DNA of 64,000 nt from Streptosporangium roseum DSM 43021. Lineage in GTDB: Bacteria; Actinomycetota; Actinomycetes; Streptosporangiales; Streptosporangiaceae. Below the pieces are notes generated by a model, which saw only the letters and a program-made list of their open reading frames with translations, was not told the origin of the DNA and did not search any database. The translations under genes were made by a program, and so were the position numbers. Positions 27,963 to 36,421 of this stretch are shown here, one piece after another. The DNA lies in contig NC_013595.1 in NCBI RefSeq assembly GCF_000024865.1, positions 1,240,001 through 1,304,000 on the forward strand, in the 5' to 3' direction. The stretch's first letter is position 1. Every line of letters begins with the position of its first letter.

Positions 27963-28877
27963 TCAGTCCTTGAAGACGCGGACGAACGGGTCCTCGGTCT
28001 GCTCCTCGCCGAGGTCGAGGTCGTCGAAGTCCGCGACCTGGGAGGCGGGCGGAGCCTTGATGGCCGACCTCGTGCCCCAGCCGGAGTAGCGGCTGTCGTT
28101 GAGGTAGGTCATGTCCAGGCTGGTCAGGCCCCGCAGGGACTGCGTCCAGGAGGAGACGGCCCGCCGTACGAGCTGGTCGGGGCCGAGGTAGAGCTTCCAG
28201 CTCACCGGCAGCGTCGCGGACGCGGCCGAGGGCTTGCCGCCCAGCAGCGCGCGGACCGTGGGGGAGACCTTGTAGAGCTCGCCCAGGGTGATCGTGCCCG
28301 AGTGGACGACGGTCCGGGCGCCGTCCCAGGTGCCGCCGGGACGCCTGGTCGCCGTGTGGGCCAGCGCCGCCTTCAGGGTGGCGGGTTCGAGGGGGTTGAG
28401 GATCTGCTGCGCGGGGTTGCCTACGACCACCGCGCCGCCCTTGGCGCGCAGCCACTTCTTGCCCTCGGGCATGGAGTCGGCGTAGAAGCCGCCGGAGGTG
28501 TAGGTGGTGTCCTTCACCGTGATCGTGCGGGAGGGGCCGAACAGGTTCTTGAGCTCCTTGTCGGCCCCGGGCAGGGTGAACTTGTCGGTGACGTCCGAGG
28601 CCACCACGCCCGACCTGCCGAACTCCAGCACGCCGCCGCGCCGGTTGAAGATCGATCGCTGGTTCTCGCCCTCGCCGATGATCTTCGCGTTCTCGGCGAG
28701 CTTGACGCCGCGGTGGAGCTTGAACTGGCTCTTCAGCGCCGACACCGGGTCGGCCTGCGCGGTCTGGACGCTCGCCTGCGCGGGCTGGGCGTTCGCGGGA
28801 GCGGCGGCGGCCACGAGTGCGGGGGCGATCAGCGCCGCCGCGGTGGCGCCGGTCAGAGTGGCGATCATTCGCCTCAT
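27963..28877 (-). CDS. Secreted protein of a local four-member family, paralogue 1
   Basis: A 304-residue protein with a signal peptide (1-~31, ending APANA). The mature part shares blocks with the three genes at 29032, 30062 and 33698: DPVSALKSQFKLHRGVKL, a TYTSGG.Y turn, LEPATLKAALAHTA, SGTITLGELYKVSPTVRALLG, SWKLYLGPDQLVRR and DSRYSGWGTRSAIKAPPASQV. The APP end after a GWG turn resembles the LppX/LprG/LolA-like fold, which carries lipids or lipoproteins, but that is inference. There is no lipobox Cys, so it is secreted or wall-associated. This copy ends in an acidic tail (DFDDLDLGEEQTEDPF). The function is unknown. Confidence 0.8.
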   Translation of the reverse strand: MRRMIATLTGATAAALIAPALVAAAAPANAQPAQASVQTAQADPVSALKSQFKLHRGVKLAENAKIIGEGENQRSIFNRRGGVLEFGRSGVVASDVTDKFTLPGADKELKNLFGPSRTITVKDTTYTSGGFYADSMPEGKKWLRAKGGAVVVGNPAQQILNPLEPATLKAALAHTATRRPGGTWDGARTVVHSGTITLGELYKVSPTVRALLGGKPSAASATLPVSWKLYLGPDQLVRRAVSSWTQSLRGLTSLDMTYLNDSRYSGWGTRSAIKAPPASQVADFDDLDLGEEQTEDPFVRVFKD

Positions 28878-28978
28878 ATAGGGGTCCTCCCGTATGGGTC
28901 CTCGCGTCGTCGCTGAGGGATCACCCGAGATTCTTGCTCAATTAACATCATTTCGGGCTAAAAGCTGATCAATAAGGT

Positions 28979-29007
28979 GCGCCCGGCAGGCGGGGCCTGC
29001 CGGGCGC
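28979..29007 (-). terminator. Terminator hairpin after paralogue 2
   Basis: A 13-base stem, with GCGCCCGGCAGGC pairing with its exact complement, encloses a three-base loop. It starts 25 bases beyond the stop codon of the minus-strand gene ending at 29032. Confidence 0.75.
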
Positions 29008-29031
29008 GGTGATGCGGTCAGCGCAGGGTGA

Positions 29032-29895
29032 TCAGTTGCCGAGCAGGGGGATGGAGGTGGCGGTCTCCGCGCCCTCCTCCAGATCCTTCAGGTCGGCGAC
29101 CTGGTCGGCGGGCGGGGCCTTGACCGTGACCTTGGAACCCCAGCCGGTGTAGCGGGTGTCGACCGTCACCGTGCTCTCGGCGGAGCCGGCCGTGGAGTAG
29201 GTCGTCACCAGCCGCTTGGCGAGCCGGTCGGAGCCGAGGAACAGCTTCCAGCTCACCACAATCTTGGCGGTCTTCGCGGTCGGGGCGCCCAAGGAGGCCC
29301 GGAACCACGGTGAGACCTTGTTCAGCTCACCAAAGGTGATCTTTCCGCTGTAGGTTCCGCCGTGCTTGGTGGCGTGCGCCAGCAGGGCCTTGAGCGTCGC
29401 GGGCTCGGCCACGTTGACGAACTGGCTCATGGCGCCGGTGAAGCCGAGCAGGCCGTCGGGGAACCGGACCCAGGTCTTGTCCGCGGGCATGAACTCGCCC
29501 ATGACGCCACCGGAGACATAGGTCGTGTTCTTGATGCGGACGACCCGCTCGGGCTTGGCCAGCCCTCTGAAGAACTTGGAGAAGTCCTCGTCTTCCTCGC
29601 CCTCCGTGAGGTCTTCGAAATCGCTCGCCTTGAACCGCAGCTGGGCGGTCTGGTCGGAGGCGCTGATTCCGGAGGGGCCGAACTGGAGCGCGCCGGTGCG
29701 CTTGGCGAGGACCATGTTTCCCTGCGGGCCCTGCGTCTTCGTGGTGTCGACGAAGTTCACGCCGCGTCCACTGCTGAACTGGCTCTTCAGCGCGCTGATC
29801 GGATCGGCGGCCTGGGCATGCGCGGTCGAGGCGAGCGCGGGAGCGCTCAGTACGGCCGTCGCGGCGCACGCCAGACCGGCGATGTATCGCTTCAA
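29032..29895 (-). CDS. Secreted protein of the local four-member family, paralogue 2
   Basis: A 287-residue protein with a signal peptide (1-~28, LKRYIAGLACAATAVLSAPALASTAHA). Shared blocks: DPISALKSQFSSGRGVNF, TTYVSGG, AEPATLKALLAHAT, GKITFGELNKVSPWFRASLG, SWKLFLGSDRLAKR and DTRYTGWGSKVTVKAPPADQV. An acidic insert (DFEDLTEGEEDEDF) is at about 105-120. The start is taken as TTG at 29895 because CAGGAGG lies eight bases upstream and a signal peptide begins there; an ATG at 29967 is in frame but gives a non-signal leader. It has its own terminator, so it is not simply co-transcribed with paralogue 1. The function is unknown. Confidence 0.8.
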   Translation of the reverse strand: MKRYIAGLACAATAVLSAPALASTAHAQAADPISALKSQFSSGRGVNFVDTTKTQGPQGNMVLAKRTGALQFGPSGISASDQTAQLRFKASDFEDLTEGEEDEDFSKFFRGLAKPERVVRIKNTTYVSGGVMGEFMPADKTWVRFPDGLLGFTGAMSQFVNVAEPATLKALLAHATKHGGTYSGKITFGELNKVSPWFRASLGAPTAKTAKIVVSWKLFLGSDRLAKRLVTTYSTAGSAESTVTVDTRYTGWGSKVTVKAPPADQVADLKDLEEGAETATSIPLLGN

Positions 29896-30061
29896 GGAAA
29901 AATCCTCCTGAATAATCCCTCCACCCCGTGTGGGAGAGATGTCGGAATTATTGCAGATCAAGATCACGATGAAATCTCGTATATGGAGTTTTACCTTGAA
30001 TGACTTGTGGATATTTCGTGCAGAATCCGGCTCCGTGCACGGTGTGGGAAATCGCTCCGCC

Positions 30062-30919
30062 CTATCCGATGGGCAGCACCGCGGGCTCGGGGAAGTCGGC
30101 GCCGACGCGGCCGGCGTCGGCGGTGTCCTCCGGGGGCGGCGGGGTGAGCGTGACGGGCGAGCCCCAGCCGGTGTAGCGGGTGTCGGCGACCGTGGTGGTG
30201 TGGCTCCGGGGCCGCCCGGGGAGGGGCTGCTTCCAGGTGGTGGTCAGGCGGCGGGCCAGGCCGGTCCGGTCGAGCCAGAGCCGGAAGCCGATCGGGATCC
30301 GGCCGCTCCGCGCGCTGGGCGGGCCGGCGAGCCGGTCGCGGAAGCTGGGGGAGACCCTGTAGAGGGTGCGCAGCGTGACGGCGCCCTGGAGGACCGTGCC
30401 GTAGGAGCCCTTCTTCCTCGACGTGGTGTGCGAGAGCAGGGTGCCCAGGGTGGCGGGCTCGAAGATGTTCACGATCTGCGGCAGCGCGGCCGTCTGCTTG
30501 ATGTTCGCCGGGCCGATCAGGCCGAGCCAGGTCTTGCCCTCCGGTAGCCATGTCTCGTAGCCGGGGCCGGACAGGTAGGCCTCGTCCGGGAAGCAGATCA
30601 CCCGGGTGGAGCCGAGCCGCTGCCCCAATTGGTTCTCCAGCTCCCTGACGACCCCCTTCCCCAGCTCCGTCCGCCCCACGGTGTCGGTGCCGTACACCCC
30701 GGCCGCGTCGAACTCCACCCTGCCCTTGCGCCAGATGGTGACGGCCGGCTTGCCGTCCTGGTAGACCCGGCCGAGGTCGGAGATCCGCAGCCCCACATGC
30801 TCGCCGAACTGCTGCTTCAGCCGCTGCACGGGGGACGGTGGGGCCTGCGCCTCCGCCACCCCCGTCGACAGCACCGAACCGGCCAGCACGGCTGCCAACG
30901 CGGCCATCCACCGTCTCAT
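30062..30919 (-). CDS. Secreted protein of the local four-member family, paralogue 3 (most diverged)
   Basis: A 285-residue protein with a signal peptide (1-~25, ending GVAEAQA). Shared blocks: SPVQRLKQQFGEHVGLRI, FEPATLGTLLSHTT, GAVTLRTLYRVSPSFRDRL, GFRLWLDRTGLARRL and DTRYTGWGSPVTLTPPP. It differs from the others in having one Cys (VICFPDEAYLSG) and a Gln/Arg-rich middle. The ATG at 30919 follows GGGAGGGAG. It is divergent from the sugar-dehydrogenase-like gene across 269 bp that include the palindrome at 31121. The function is unknown; the LppX-like fold is inferred as for the other copies. Confidence 0.78.
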   Translation of the reverse strand: MRRWMAALAAVLAGSVLSTGVAEAQAPPSPVQRLKQQFGEHVGLRISDLGRVYQDGKPAVTIWRKGRVEFDAAGVYGTDTVGRTELGKGVVRELENQLGQRLGSTRVICFPDEAYLSGPGYETWLPEGKTWLGLIGPANIKQTAALPQIVNIFEPATLGTLLSHTTSRKKGSYGTVLQGAVTLRTLYRVSPSFRDRLAGPPSARSGRIPIGFRLWLDRTGLARRLTTTWKQPLPGRPRSHTTTVADTRYTGWGSPVTLTPPPPEDTADAGRVGADFPEPAVLPIG

Positions 30920-31083
30920 CGGGATCTCCCTCCCCGGGGTCAAGATCCGCCAAGCTAGCCAACCGCCGGGGCCCCGGCTATGGCGTGGGCCAACAAGTCC
31001 CGCCTGCGGATTGCGCATGCGTGAGCCGTACGGCGCCGCGCCGGCCGCCACCGGCGCGGACATCACGGGCCCTGTCGGCTCTA

Positions 31084-31143
31084 TTGACAGTGGGGGGAGG
31101 AAATGATCCCATCCCTCCTATAGTTAGGAAGGCTTCCTAACTA
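31084..31143 (+). promoter_or_regulatory. Promoter region with palindromic operator of the sugar-dehydrogenase-like gene
   Basis: TAGTTAGGAA (31121-31130) and TTCCTAACTA (31134-31143) are perfect ten-base arms around GGC, lying 46-68 bp before the ATG. A TTGACA sits at 31084-31089 and a TATAGT at 31119-31124, but they are too far apart (29 bases) to be one sigma-70 pair. The palindrome overlaps the TATAGT box, as expected for a repressor site. Confidence 0.6.
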
Positions 31144-31188
31144 GCTCTCCTCGCTCTCCTTCCCCCCAAGACGACAGCAGGAGGATCG

Positions 31189-33618
31189 ATGAGATCTCCT
31201 ATCCGAGCGCGTTCGCTGGCCGGCGCGCTCGTGGCCGGGCTGCTGCTCGGCCTGCTGGCCGCGCTCCCCGCCGCGGCCGCGCCGACCAGGTACGAAGCGG
31301 AAACCGCCACCATCTCCCAGGGCGCCGTGGAATCCAACCACGCCGGATTCTCCGGCACCGGGTTCGTCAACACCGACAACGTCGCCGGCTCCTACGTCGA
31401 GTTCACCGTCAACGCCGCCGGGGCCGGATCCGCCGCCATCGCCATCCGGTACGCCAACGGCACCACCGTCAACCGCCCCGCCGACGTCGCCGTCAACGGC
31501 ACCGTCGTCTCGGCCGGCCGCGCGTTCGACGGCACCGGCGCCTGGGCCACCTGGGCGACCTCCACCCTGACCGCGCCGGTGAGGGCCGGGGCCAACACCG
31601 TCCGGATCACGTCCACCACCGCGGGCGGCACGCCCAACCTGGACTTCCTGGACGTCGAGGTGACGGTGGCCGGCAACGACTACCAGGCGGAGAACGCCAC
31701 GATCTCCCAGGGGGTCGTGGACACCAAGCACGCCGGGTTCACCGGCACCGGATTCGTCGACTACGCCAACGTCGCCGGCTCCTACGTCGAGTTCACCGTC
31801 AACGCGGCGACCGCCGGAAACTACGGCCTGAGGTTCCGCTTCGCCAACGGCACCGCGACCGACAGGCCGATGGACGTCTCCGTCAACGGCGTGACGGTCT
31901 CGGCCGGGCTGTCGTTCCCCGGCACGGGCGCGTGGACCACCTGGGTGGAGAGATCCGTCACCGCGGGCCTCGTCGCCGGTGCCAACAAGGTCCGGGCCAC
32001 CGCCACCACCGCGGGCGGCGGCCCCAACCTCGACCGGCTGAGCGCGGCGGCGCCGGCCGACGCCGAGCCGCCGACCGCCCCCGCGAACCTGCGCGTCGTC
32101 GGCGAGGTCAGGCCGACCTCGGCCGACCTGGCCTGGGACGCGTCCACCGACAACGTGGGCGTGTCGCAGTACAAGATCTACAACGGCGGCAACGTGCTCA
32201 TGACCGTGGGCGGCAACGTCACCGCCACCACGCTGCCGGGCCTGACGCCCAACACCAGGTACGTGCTGAGCGTGCTCGCCTACGACGCGGCGGGCAACGC
32301 CTCCCAGGGCGGCAACAACGTCGACGTCACCACGCCGCCGAGCGACGACGTCCAGCCGCCGAGCACGCCGGCCGGCCTGCGCGCGACCAACGTCGCGGCC
32401 GGCACGGTCACGCTGGCCTGGAACGCCTCGACCGACAACATCGGGGTCACCGGCTACCACGTCTACCGCGACGGCACGCGGTTCGCCACCGTGCCCGACC
32501 TGACGGCGACCGCGGACGGGCTGGCGCCCAACACGACCTACGCGTTCACCGTCGAGGCGTTCGACGCCAACGGCAACGTCTCGCCGCGCAGCGCGCCACT
32601 GGCGGTGAAGACGAGCGGTACGGCTGGCGGAGGCGACCCCGGCTACGACAGGGACGTCGTCAAACTCGACCTGCCGTGGGGCGTCGCCTTCCTGCCCGAC
32701 GGCAGCGCGCTGGTCGCCGAGCGGGACCGGTTCGAGATCGTCCGCGTCACCCGGAGCGGGCAGAAGACCGTGGCCGGAAAGATCACCGAAGCGGTGACGA
32801 CCAGCGGCGAGGGCGGGCTCCTGGGCCTGGCGATCTCGCCGGACTTCGCCACCGACCACTACGTCTACGCCTTCCACACGGCCGCGTCCGACAACCGCGT
32901 CGTGCGGTTCACGTACGAGAACGGGCAGATCGGTGCCCGCGAGCCGCTCGTCACCGGCATCGCCAAGAACAAGTTCCACAACGGTGGCCGGATCAAGTTC
33001 GGCCCGGACGGCTTCCTCTACATCACCACCGGCGACGCCCAGGACGGCAACCGGGCGCAGAACCTCAACTCGCTCAACGGCAAGATCCTGCGCGTGACGC
33101 CGACCGGCGCGGGCGCGCCCGGCAACCCGTTCCCGAGCGCGCCGCGGGTGTACTCCCTCGGCCACCGCAACCCGCAGGGCCTGGCCTGGGACTCCCAGGG
33201 ACGGCTGTGGCAGTCGGAGTTCGGCGACGCCACACTGGACGAGCTCAACCTGATCCAGCCCGGCAAGAACTACGGCTGGCCCAACTGCGAGGGCAGGTGC
33301 AGCAACTCGGCATACGTCAACCCGGTCCAGCAGTGGGACGTCGCCGCCGCGTCGCCGAGCGGCCTGGAGATCGTCAACGACTGGATCTACATGGCGGCCG
33401 TCCGGGGCCAGCGGCTCTGGGTCATGAAGATCACCGGTAGCACCACCGACACGCCCCGGGCGTTCTTCAACGGCCGCTGGGGCCGCCTGCGCACCGTCGT
33501 CAAGACCCCCGACGGCGGGCTCTGGCTCACCTCGACCAACAACGACAAGAACGGCGGCACGCCGTCCGTCCTCGACAACACCGTGGTGCGGCTGAAGTTC
33601 GCCGGCGCGGCCGGCTGA
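31189..33618 (+). CDS. Secreted sugar-dehydrogenase-like beta-propeller with two CBMs and two FN3 domains
   Basis: An 809-residue multidomain secreted protein. Signal peptide 1-31; two CBM35/CBM6-like carbohydrate-binding modules at ~32-165 and ~168-295 (each with YEAE/YQAENATISQG, HAGFxGTGFV, VAGSYVEFTVN and a closing GGxPNLD); two fibronectin type III domains at ~298-385 and ~390-475; then a glucose/sorbosone-dehydrogenase (GSDH) beta-propeller to the C-terminus with LPWGVAFLPDG, GEGGLLGLAISPDF, FHNGGRIKFGPDGFLYITTGD, GHRNPQGLAW and YGWP. Relatives bind PQQ and calcium and oxidise aldose sugars; here it probably oxidises or binds a plant or fungal polysaccharide. The ATG follows AGGAGG, and the gene has its own operator. 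No other oxidase gene is close. Confidence 0.9.
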   Translation: MRSPIRARSLAGALVAGLLLGLLAALPAAAAPTRYEAETATISQGAVESNHAGFSGTGFVNTDNVAGSYVEFTVNAAGAGSAAIAIRYANGTTVNRPADVAVNGTVVSAGRAFDGTGAWATWATSTLTAPVRAGANTVRITSTTAGGTPNLDFLDVEVTVAGNDYQAENATISQGVVDTKHAGFTGTGFVDYANVAGSYVEFTVNAATAGNYGLRFRFANGTATDRPMDVSVNGVTVSAGLSFPGTGAWTTWVERSVTAGLVAGANKVRATATTAGGGPNLDRLSAAAPADAEPPTAPANLRVVGEVRPTSADLAWDASTDNVGVSQYKIYNGGNVLMTVGGNVTATTLPGLTPNTRYVLSVLAYDAAGNASQGGNNVDVTTPPSDDVQPPSTPAGLRATNVAAGTVTLAWNASTDNIGVTGYHVYRDGTRFATVPDLTATADGLAPNTTYAFTVEAFDANGNVSPRSAPLAVKTSGTAGGGDPGYDRDVVKLDLPWGVAFLPDGSALVAERDRFEIVRVTRSGQKTVAGKITEAVTTSGEGGLLGLAISPDFATDHYVYAFHTAASDNRVVRFTYENGQIGAREPLVTGIAKNKFHNGGRIKFGPDGFLYITTGDAQDGNRAQNLNSLNGKILRVTPTGAGAPGNPFPSAPRVYSLGHRNPQGLAWDSQGRLWQSEFGDATLDELNLIQPGKNYGWPNCEGRCSNSAYVNPVQQWDVAAASPSGLEIVNDWIYMAAVRGQRLWVMKITGSTTDTPRAFFNGRWGRLRTVVKTPDGGLWLTSTNNDKNGGTPSVLDNTVVRLKFAGAAG

Positions 33619-33630
33619 CGGAACCGGGAC

Positions 33631-33663
33631 GGCCGGGCCGGGGCGGAGGGATCCGGCCCGGCC
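33631..33663. terminator. Hairpin between convergent genes
   Basis: GGCCGGGCCGG (33631-33641) and CCGGCCCGGCC (33653-33663) are perfect 11-base arms around an 11-base loop, between the sugar-dehydrogenase-like gene and paralogue 4, which converge. Confidence 0.6.
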
Positions 33664-33697
33664 GGGTCCCACCGGGGTCTCCCGTGGGAGGCGGCCG

Positions 33698-34447
33698 TCA
33701 GCCGGCCGTCTCCTCCACCGGCGCGGCGAGGTTCACCGGGGTCCCCCACGAGGCGAACCGCACGTCGCTGACACGGGTGACCCTCATGGCGAGCGGCGGC
33801 TCCGCCCATGAGGTGACCAGCCTGCTGGGGAGCCCGTCGCGCCCCATCCACAGCCGCCAGGTCACGGTCATGGCCGCGATCTTGGCGCTGGGCCTCTTGT
33901 GGAGGCGTGCCCGGTACGACGGCGAGGCGCGGTAGAGCGCGCCGAAGGTGACCTTGCCCCTGTGCAGGCTCGCGCCGGGCTTCTTGGCCGTGCTGGTCGC
34001 CAGCAGGGTCTTCAGCGTGGCCGGCTCCAGGACGAGAACCGGCGTCAGGAAGGGCGACAGGTCGCGGATGCTGCCGGGCGCACTCATCCACCTCCGGCCC
34101 TCGGGGAGGCCCTCGCCGATCACCCCGCCGCTCGTGTGGACGCTCCCGCCGACGGCGAGGGTGCGCACCGGCCTGGCGGTCTCCCCGGCGAGAGCGGATT
34201 TGGTCAGGATGTCGTATCCCGCCACACCCGAGACGCCGAACTGCACGACGCCGCCGCGCTTCTGCGCGGAGAAGGGCTTTCCGCCGGACTCGGTCCTGGC
34301 GCTCTCGACGATCCTGACGCCGCGCTGGGCGGCGAACTGCGCTTTCAGCGTGGCCACCGGATCGGCGGGTGCGGTCCGGGCGTCCGCGGGAACGGCGGTC
34401 GCGGGCAGGATCAGCGCGCCGGATACCAAGATGATCCATCGCTTCAT
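33698..34447 (-). CDS. Secreted protein of the local four-member family, paralogue 4
   Basis: A 249-residue protein, the shortest copy, with a signal peptide (1-~24, KRWIILVSGALILPATAVPADA). Shared blocks: DPVATLKAQFAAQRGVRIV, SVHTSGGVIGEGLPEGRRW, LEPATLKTLLATST, GKVTFGALYRASPSYRARL, TWRLWMGRDGLPSRLVTSW and DVRFASWGTPVNLAAPVEE. The GWG turn of the other copies is SWG here. The ATG follows AGGAGGAG. It lies beyond the sugar-dehydrogenase-like gene from the other three copies, so that gene either inserted into the array or was enclosed when it expanded. The function is unknown. Confidence 0.8.
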   Translation of the reverse strand: MKRWIILVSGALILPATAVPADARTAPADPVATLKAQFAAQRGVRIVESARTESGGKPFSAQKRGGVVQFGVSGVAGYDILTKSALAGETARPVRTLAVGGSVHTSGGVIGEGLPEGRRWMSAPGSIRDLSPFLTPVLVLEPATLKTLLATSTAKKPGASLHRGKVTFGALYRASPSYRARLHKRPSAKIAAMTVTWRLWMGRDGLPSRLVTSWAEPPLAMRVTRVSDVRFASWGTPVNLAAPVEETAG

Positions 34448-34699
34448 GGGGGGTTCTCCTCCTGAGGATAGAAGATCAAAAACTCTAGGATATGCCGTAT
34501 CGCGATGTGGACTTAATGCTTATAAACGGCGCAGCATACTTATAGGCGGCGGAACGGGTGCCCTTCCGGGGCGGATCCCGGAGATCCGGCTCCCGGGGAC
34601 CCGGGGAGGACGCCGGCACGGACGGGACCTCGTCCGCGCGGGCGGTTACGCTGCGTACAGCCCTCATGTTGCGGGCGGAGCGCGGACGAGGAGGTCTGG

Positions 34700-35107
34700 A
34701 TGGATGCCGTGCCGAGGATCCGCGTCGTCATCGCCAAACCCGGGCTCGACGGGCACGACCGCGGTGTGAAGATCGTGGCGCGGGCCCTGCGGGACGCCGG
34801 GATGGAGGTCGTCTACACCGGCCTGCACCAGACGCCCGAGCAGATCGTGCGCACCGCCATCCAGGAGGACGCAGCGGCGATCGGGCTCTCAATCCTGTCG
34901 GGCGCGCACATGACGCTGTTCGCCAAGGTCCTCGCACTGCTGAAGGATGACGACGCGGGCGACATAGTGGTGTTCGGCGGCGGGATCATCCCCGAGGCGG
35001 ACATGCCCGAGCTCCGGCGGATGGGCGTGGCCCGGGTCTTCACGCCGGGCGCGACCACCCAGGAGATCGTCGAGTGGGTGCGGAGTGTCGTTCCCGCCCG
35101 CGTTTAA
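34700..35107 (+). CDS. Stand-alone cobalamin-binding domain protein (methylmalonyl-CoA mutase C-terminal type)
   Basis: A 135-residue flavodoxin-like B12 domain. It begins RIRVVIAKPGLDGHDRG, containing DxHxxG with the cobalt lower ligand His19; ALRDAGMEVVYTGLHQTPEQI, GLSILSGAH and VFGGGIIPEADMPEL follow, all diagnostic of the mutase C-terminal domain. The ATG follows AGGAGGT. No mutase catalytic subunit is adjacent; in actinomycetes such proteins pair with isobutyryl- or ethylmalonyl-CoA mutase large subunits encoded elsewhere. It sits 132 bp before sucC, whose substrate succinyl-CoA is the mutase product. The 34448-34699 gap is locally AT-rich near 34480-34550; I see no B12 riboswitch there. 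Confidence 0.88.
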   Translation: MDAVPRIRVVIAKPGLDGHDRGVKIVARALRDAGMEVVYTGLHQTPEQIVRTAIQEDAAAIGLSILSGAHMTLFAKVLALLKDDDAGDIVVFGGGIIPEADMPELRRMGVARVFTPGATTQEIVEWVRSVVPARV

Positions 35108-35239
35108 GGACCCGGTGACCTGCTCATGCCCCTCAGGGGGCTAGGCTTCATTGGCGCAAAACACCAGGCTCCCCTTCAGATCATGGAGCCGGTCCGCCGA
35201 CATCTATACACCAGCCGGACAAGCAAGGACGGACCCCTC

Positions 35240-36421
35240 GTGGACCTGTTCGAACATCAGGCGAAGGAGCTCTTCGCGGAGTACGGCATCCCGGTGCCGC
35301 GTGGCGTTGTCGCGCACACCGTGGAGGAGGCACGCGCGGCAGCCGAGCAGCTGACCGGCCGTGTCGTCGTCAAGGCACAGGTCAAGACCGGTGGCCGCGG
35401 CAAGGCCGGTGGCGTCAAGGTCGCCGACGACGCCGCCGACGCCGAGCAGAAGGCCACTCAGATCCTCGGCATGGACATCAAGGGCCACACGGTCCACAAG
35501 GTCCTGATCGAGGAGGCCAGCGCGATCGCGGAGGAGTACTACTTCTCCTTCCTGCTCGACCGCGCGAACCGTACCTTCCTCGCCATCTGCTCCGCCGCGG
35601 GCGGCATGGACATCGAAGAGGTCGCGCACAGCGCCCCGGAGAAGGTCGCCAAGATCCCGGTCTCCCCGCTGGACGGGGTGGACCGCGCCAGGGCCCGCGA
35701 GATCGCCGAGGCCGGTGGCCTGCCGGTGGCCGCGCTCGACGGCGCCGCGGAGCTCATCGAGAAGCTCTGGGCCGCCTTCGTCGACGAGGACGCCTCCCTG
35801 GTCGAGGTCAACCCGATGATCCTGTCGGCCGACGGCCAGGTGAAGGCCCTCGACGGCAAGGTCACCCTCGACGACAACGCGGTCTTCCGCCAGTCCGACC
35901 ACGTGGCCTTCGAGGACAAGGACGCGGAGGACCCTCTTGAGGCCGCGGCCAAGGCGAAGGACCTCAACTACGTCAAGCTCGACGGCAGCGTGGGCATCAT
36001 CGGCAACGGCGCGGGCCTGGTCATGTCGACCCTCGACGTCGTCGCCTACGCCGGTGAGGCCTTCCCCGGCCAGCCCAAGCCCGCCAACTTCCTCGACATC
36101 GGCGGCGGCGCCTCGGCCGAGGTCATGGCCGCCGGCCTGGAGATCATCATCTCCGACCCGTCCGTGAAGTCGATCTTCGTGAACGTCTTCGGCGGCATCA
36201 CCGCCTGCGACGCGGTCGCCAACGGCATCGTCTCCGCCTTCCAGCTCCTGGAGAGCCGCGGCGAGGCCGTCAGCCGCCCGCTGGTCGTCCGGCTGGACGG
36301 CAACAACGCCGAACTCGGGCGTCAGATTCTCGCCGACGCCAAGCTTTCCGGCGTCGAGCTGGTGGACACCATGGACGATGCGGCCAAGCGCGCCGCCGAG
36401 CTCGCCGCGGTAGGTGCGTAA
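35240..36421 (+). CDS. sucC: Succinate-CoA ligase (ADP/GDP-forming) beta subunit
   Basis: A 393-residue ATP-grasp subunit of succinyl-CoA synthetase, which makes a nucleoside triphosphate from succinyl-CoA in the TCA cycle. It begins MDLFEHQAKELFAEYGIPVP, has VVKAQVKTGGRGKAGGVKV (nucleotide binding) and LVEVNPMI, and ends in the ligase domain GNGAGLVMSTLDVVAYAGE..FLDIGGGAS and NVFGGITACD. The GTG at 35240 is preferred over an in-frame start at 35126 that adds an unrelated leader. AAGGA lies nine bases upstream. The stop overlaps the sucD ATG by one base (TAATG). Confidence 0.97.
   Translation: MDLFEHQAKELFAEYGIPVPRGVVAHTVEEARAAAEQLTGRVVVKAQVKTGGRGKAGGVKVADDAADAEQKATQILGMDIKGHTVHKVLIEEASAIAEEYYFSFLLDRANRTFLAICSAAGGMDIEEVAHSAPEKVAKIPVSPLDGVDRARAREIAEAGGLPVAALDGAAELIEKLWAAFVDEDASLVEVNPMILSADGQVKALDGKVTLDDNAVFRQSDHVAFEDKDAEDPLEAAAKAKDLNYVKLDGSVGIIGNGAGLVMSTLDVVAYAGEAFPGQPKPANFLDIGGGASAEVMAAGLEIIISDPSVKSIFVNVFGGITACDAVANGIVSAFQLLESRGEAVSRPLVVRLDGNNAELGRQILADAKLSGVELVDTMDDAAKRAAELAAVGA

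Noticed and set aside
31141..33672. 843-codon minus-strand frame
   Set aside because: It is opposite the CBM-FN3-GSDH gene; the frame is Val/Gly/Arg-rich and lacks any domain.
34448..34699. Cobalamin riboswitch before the B12-binding gene
   Set aside because: The conserved B12-box is not visible and the region is short; nothing supports a riboswitch by eye.
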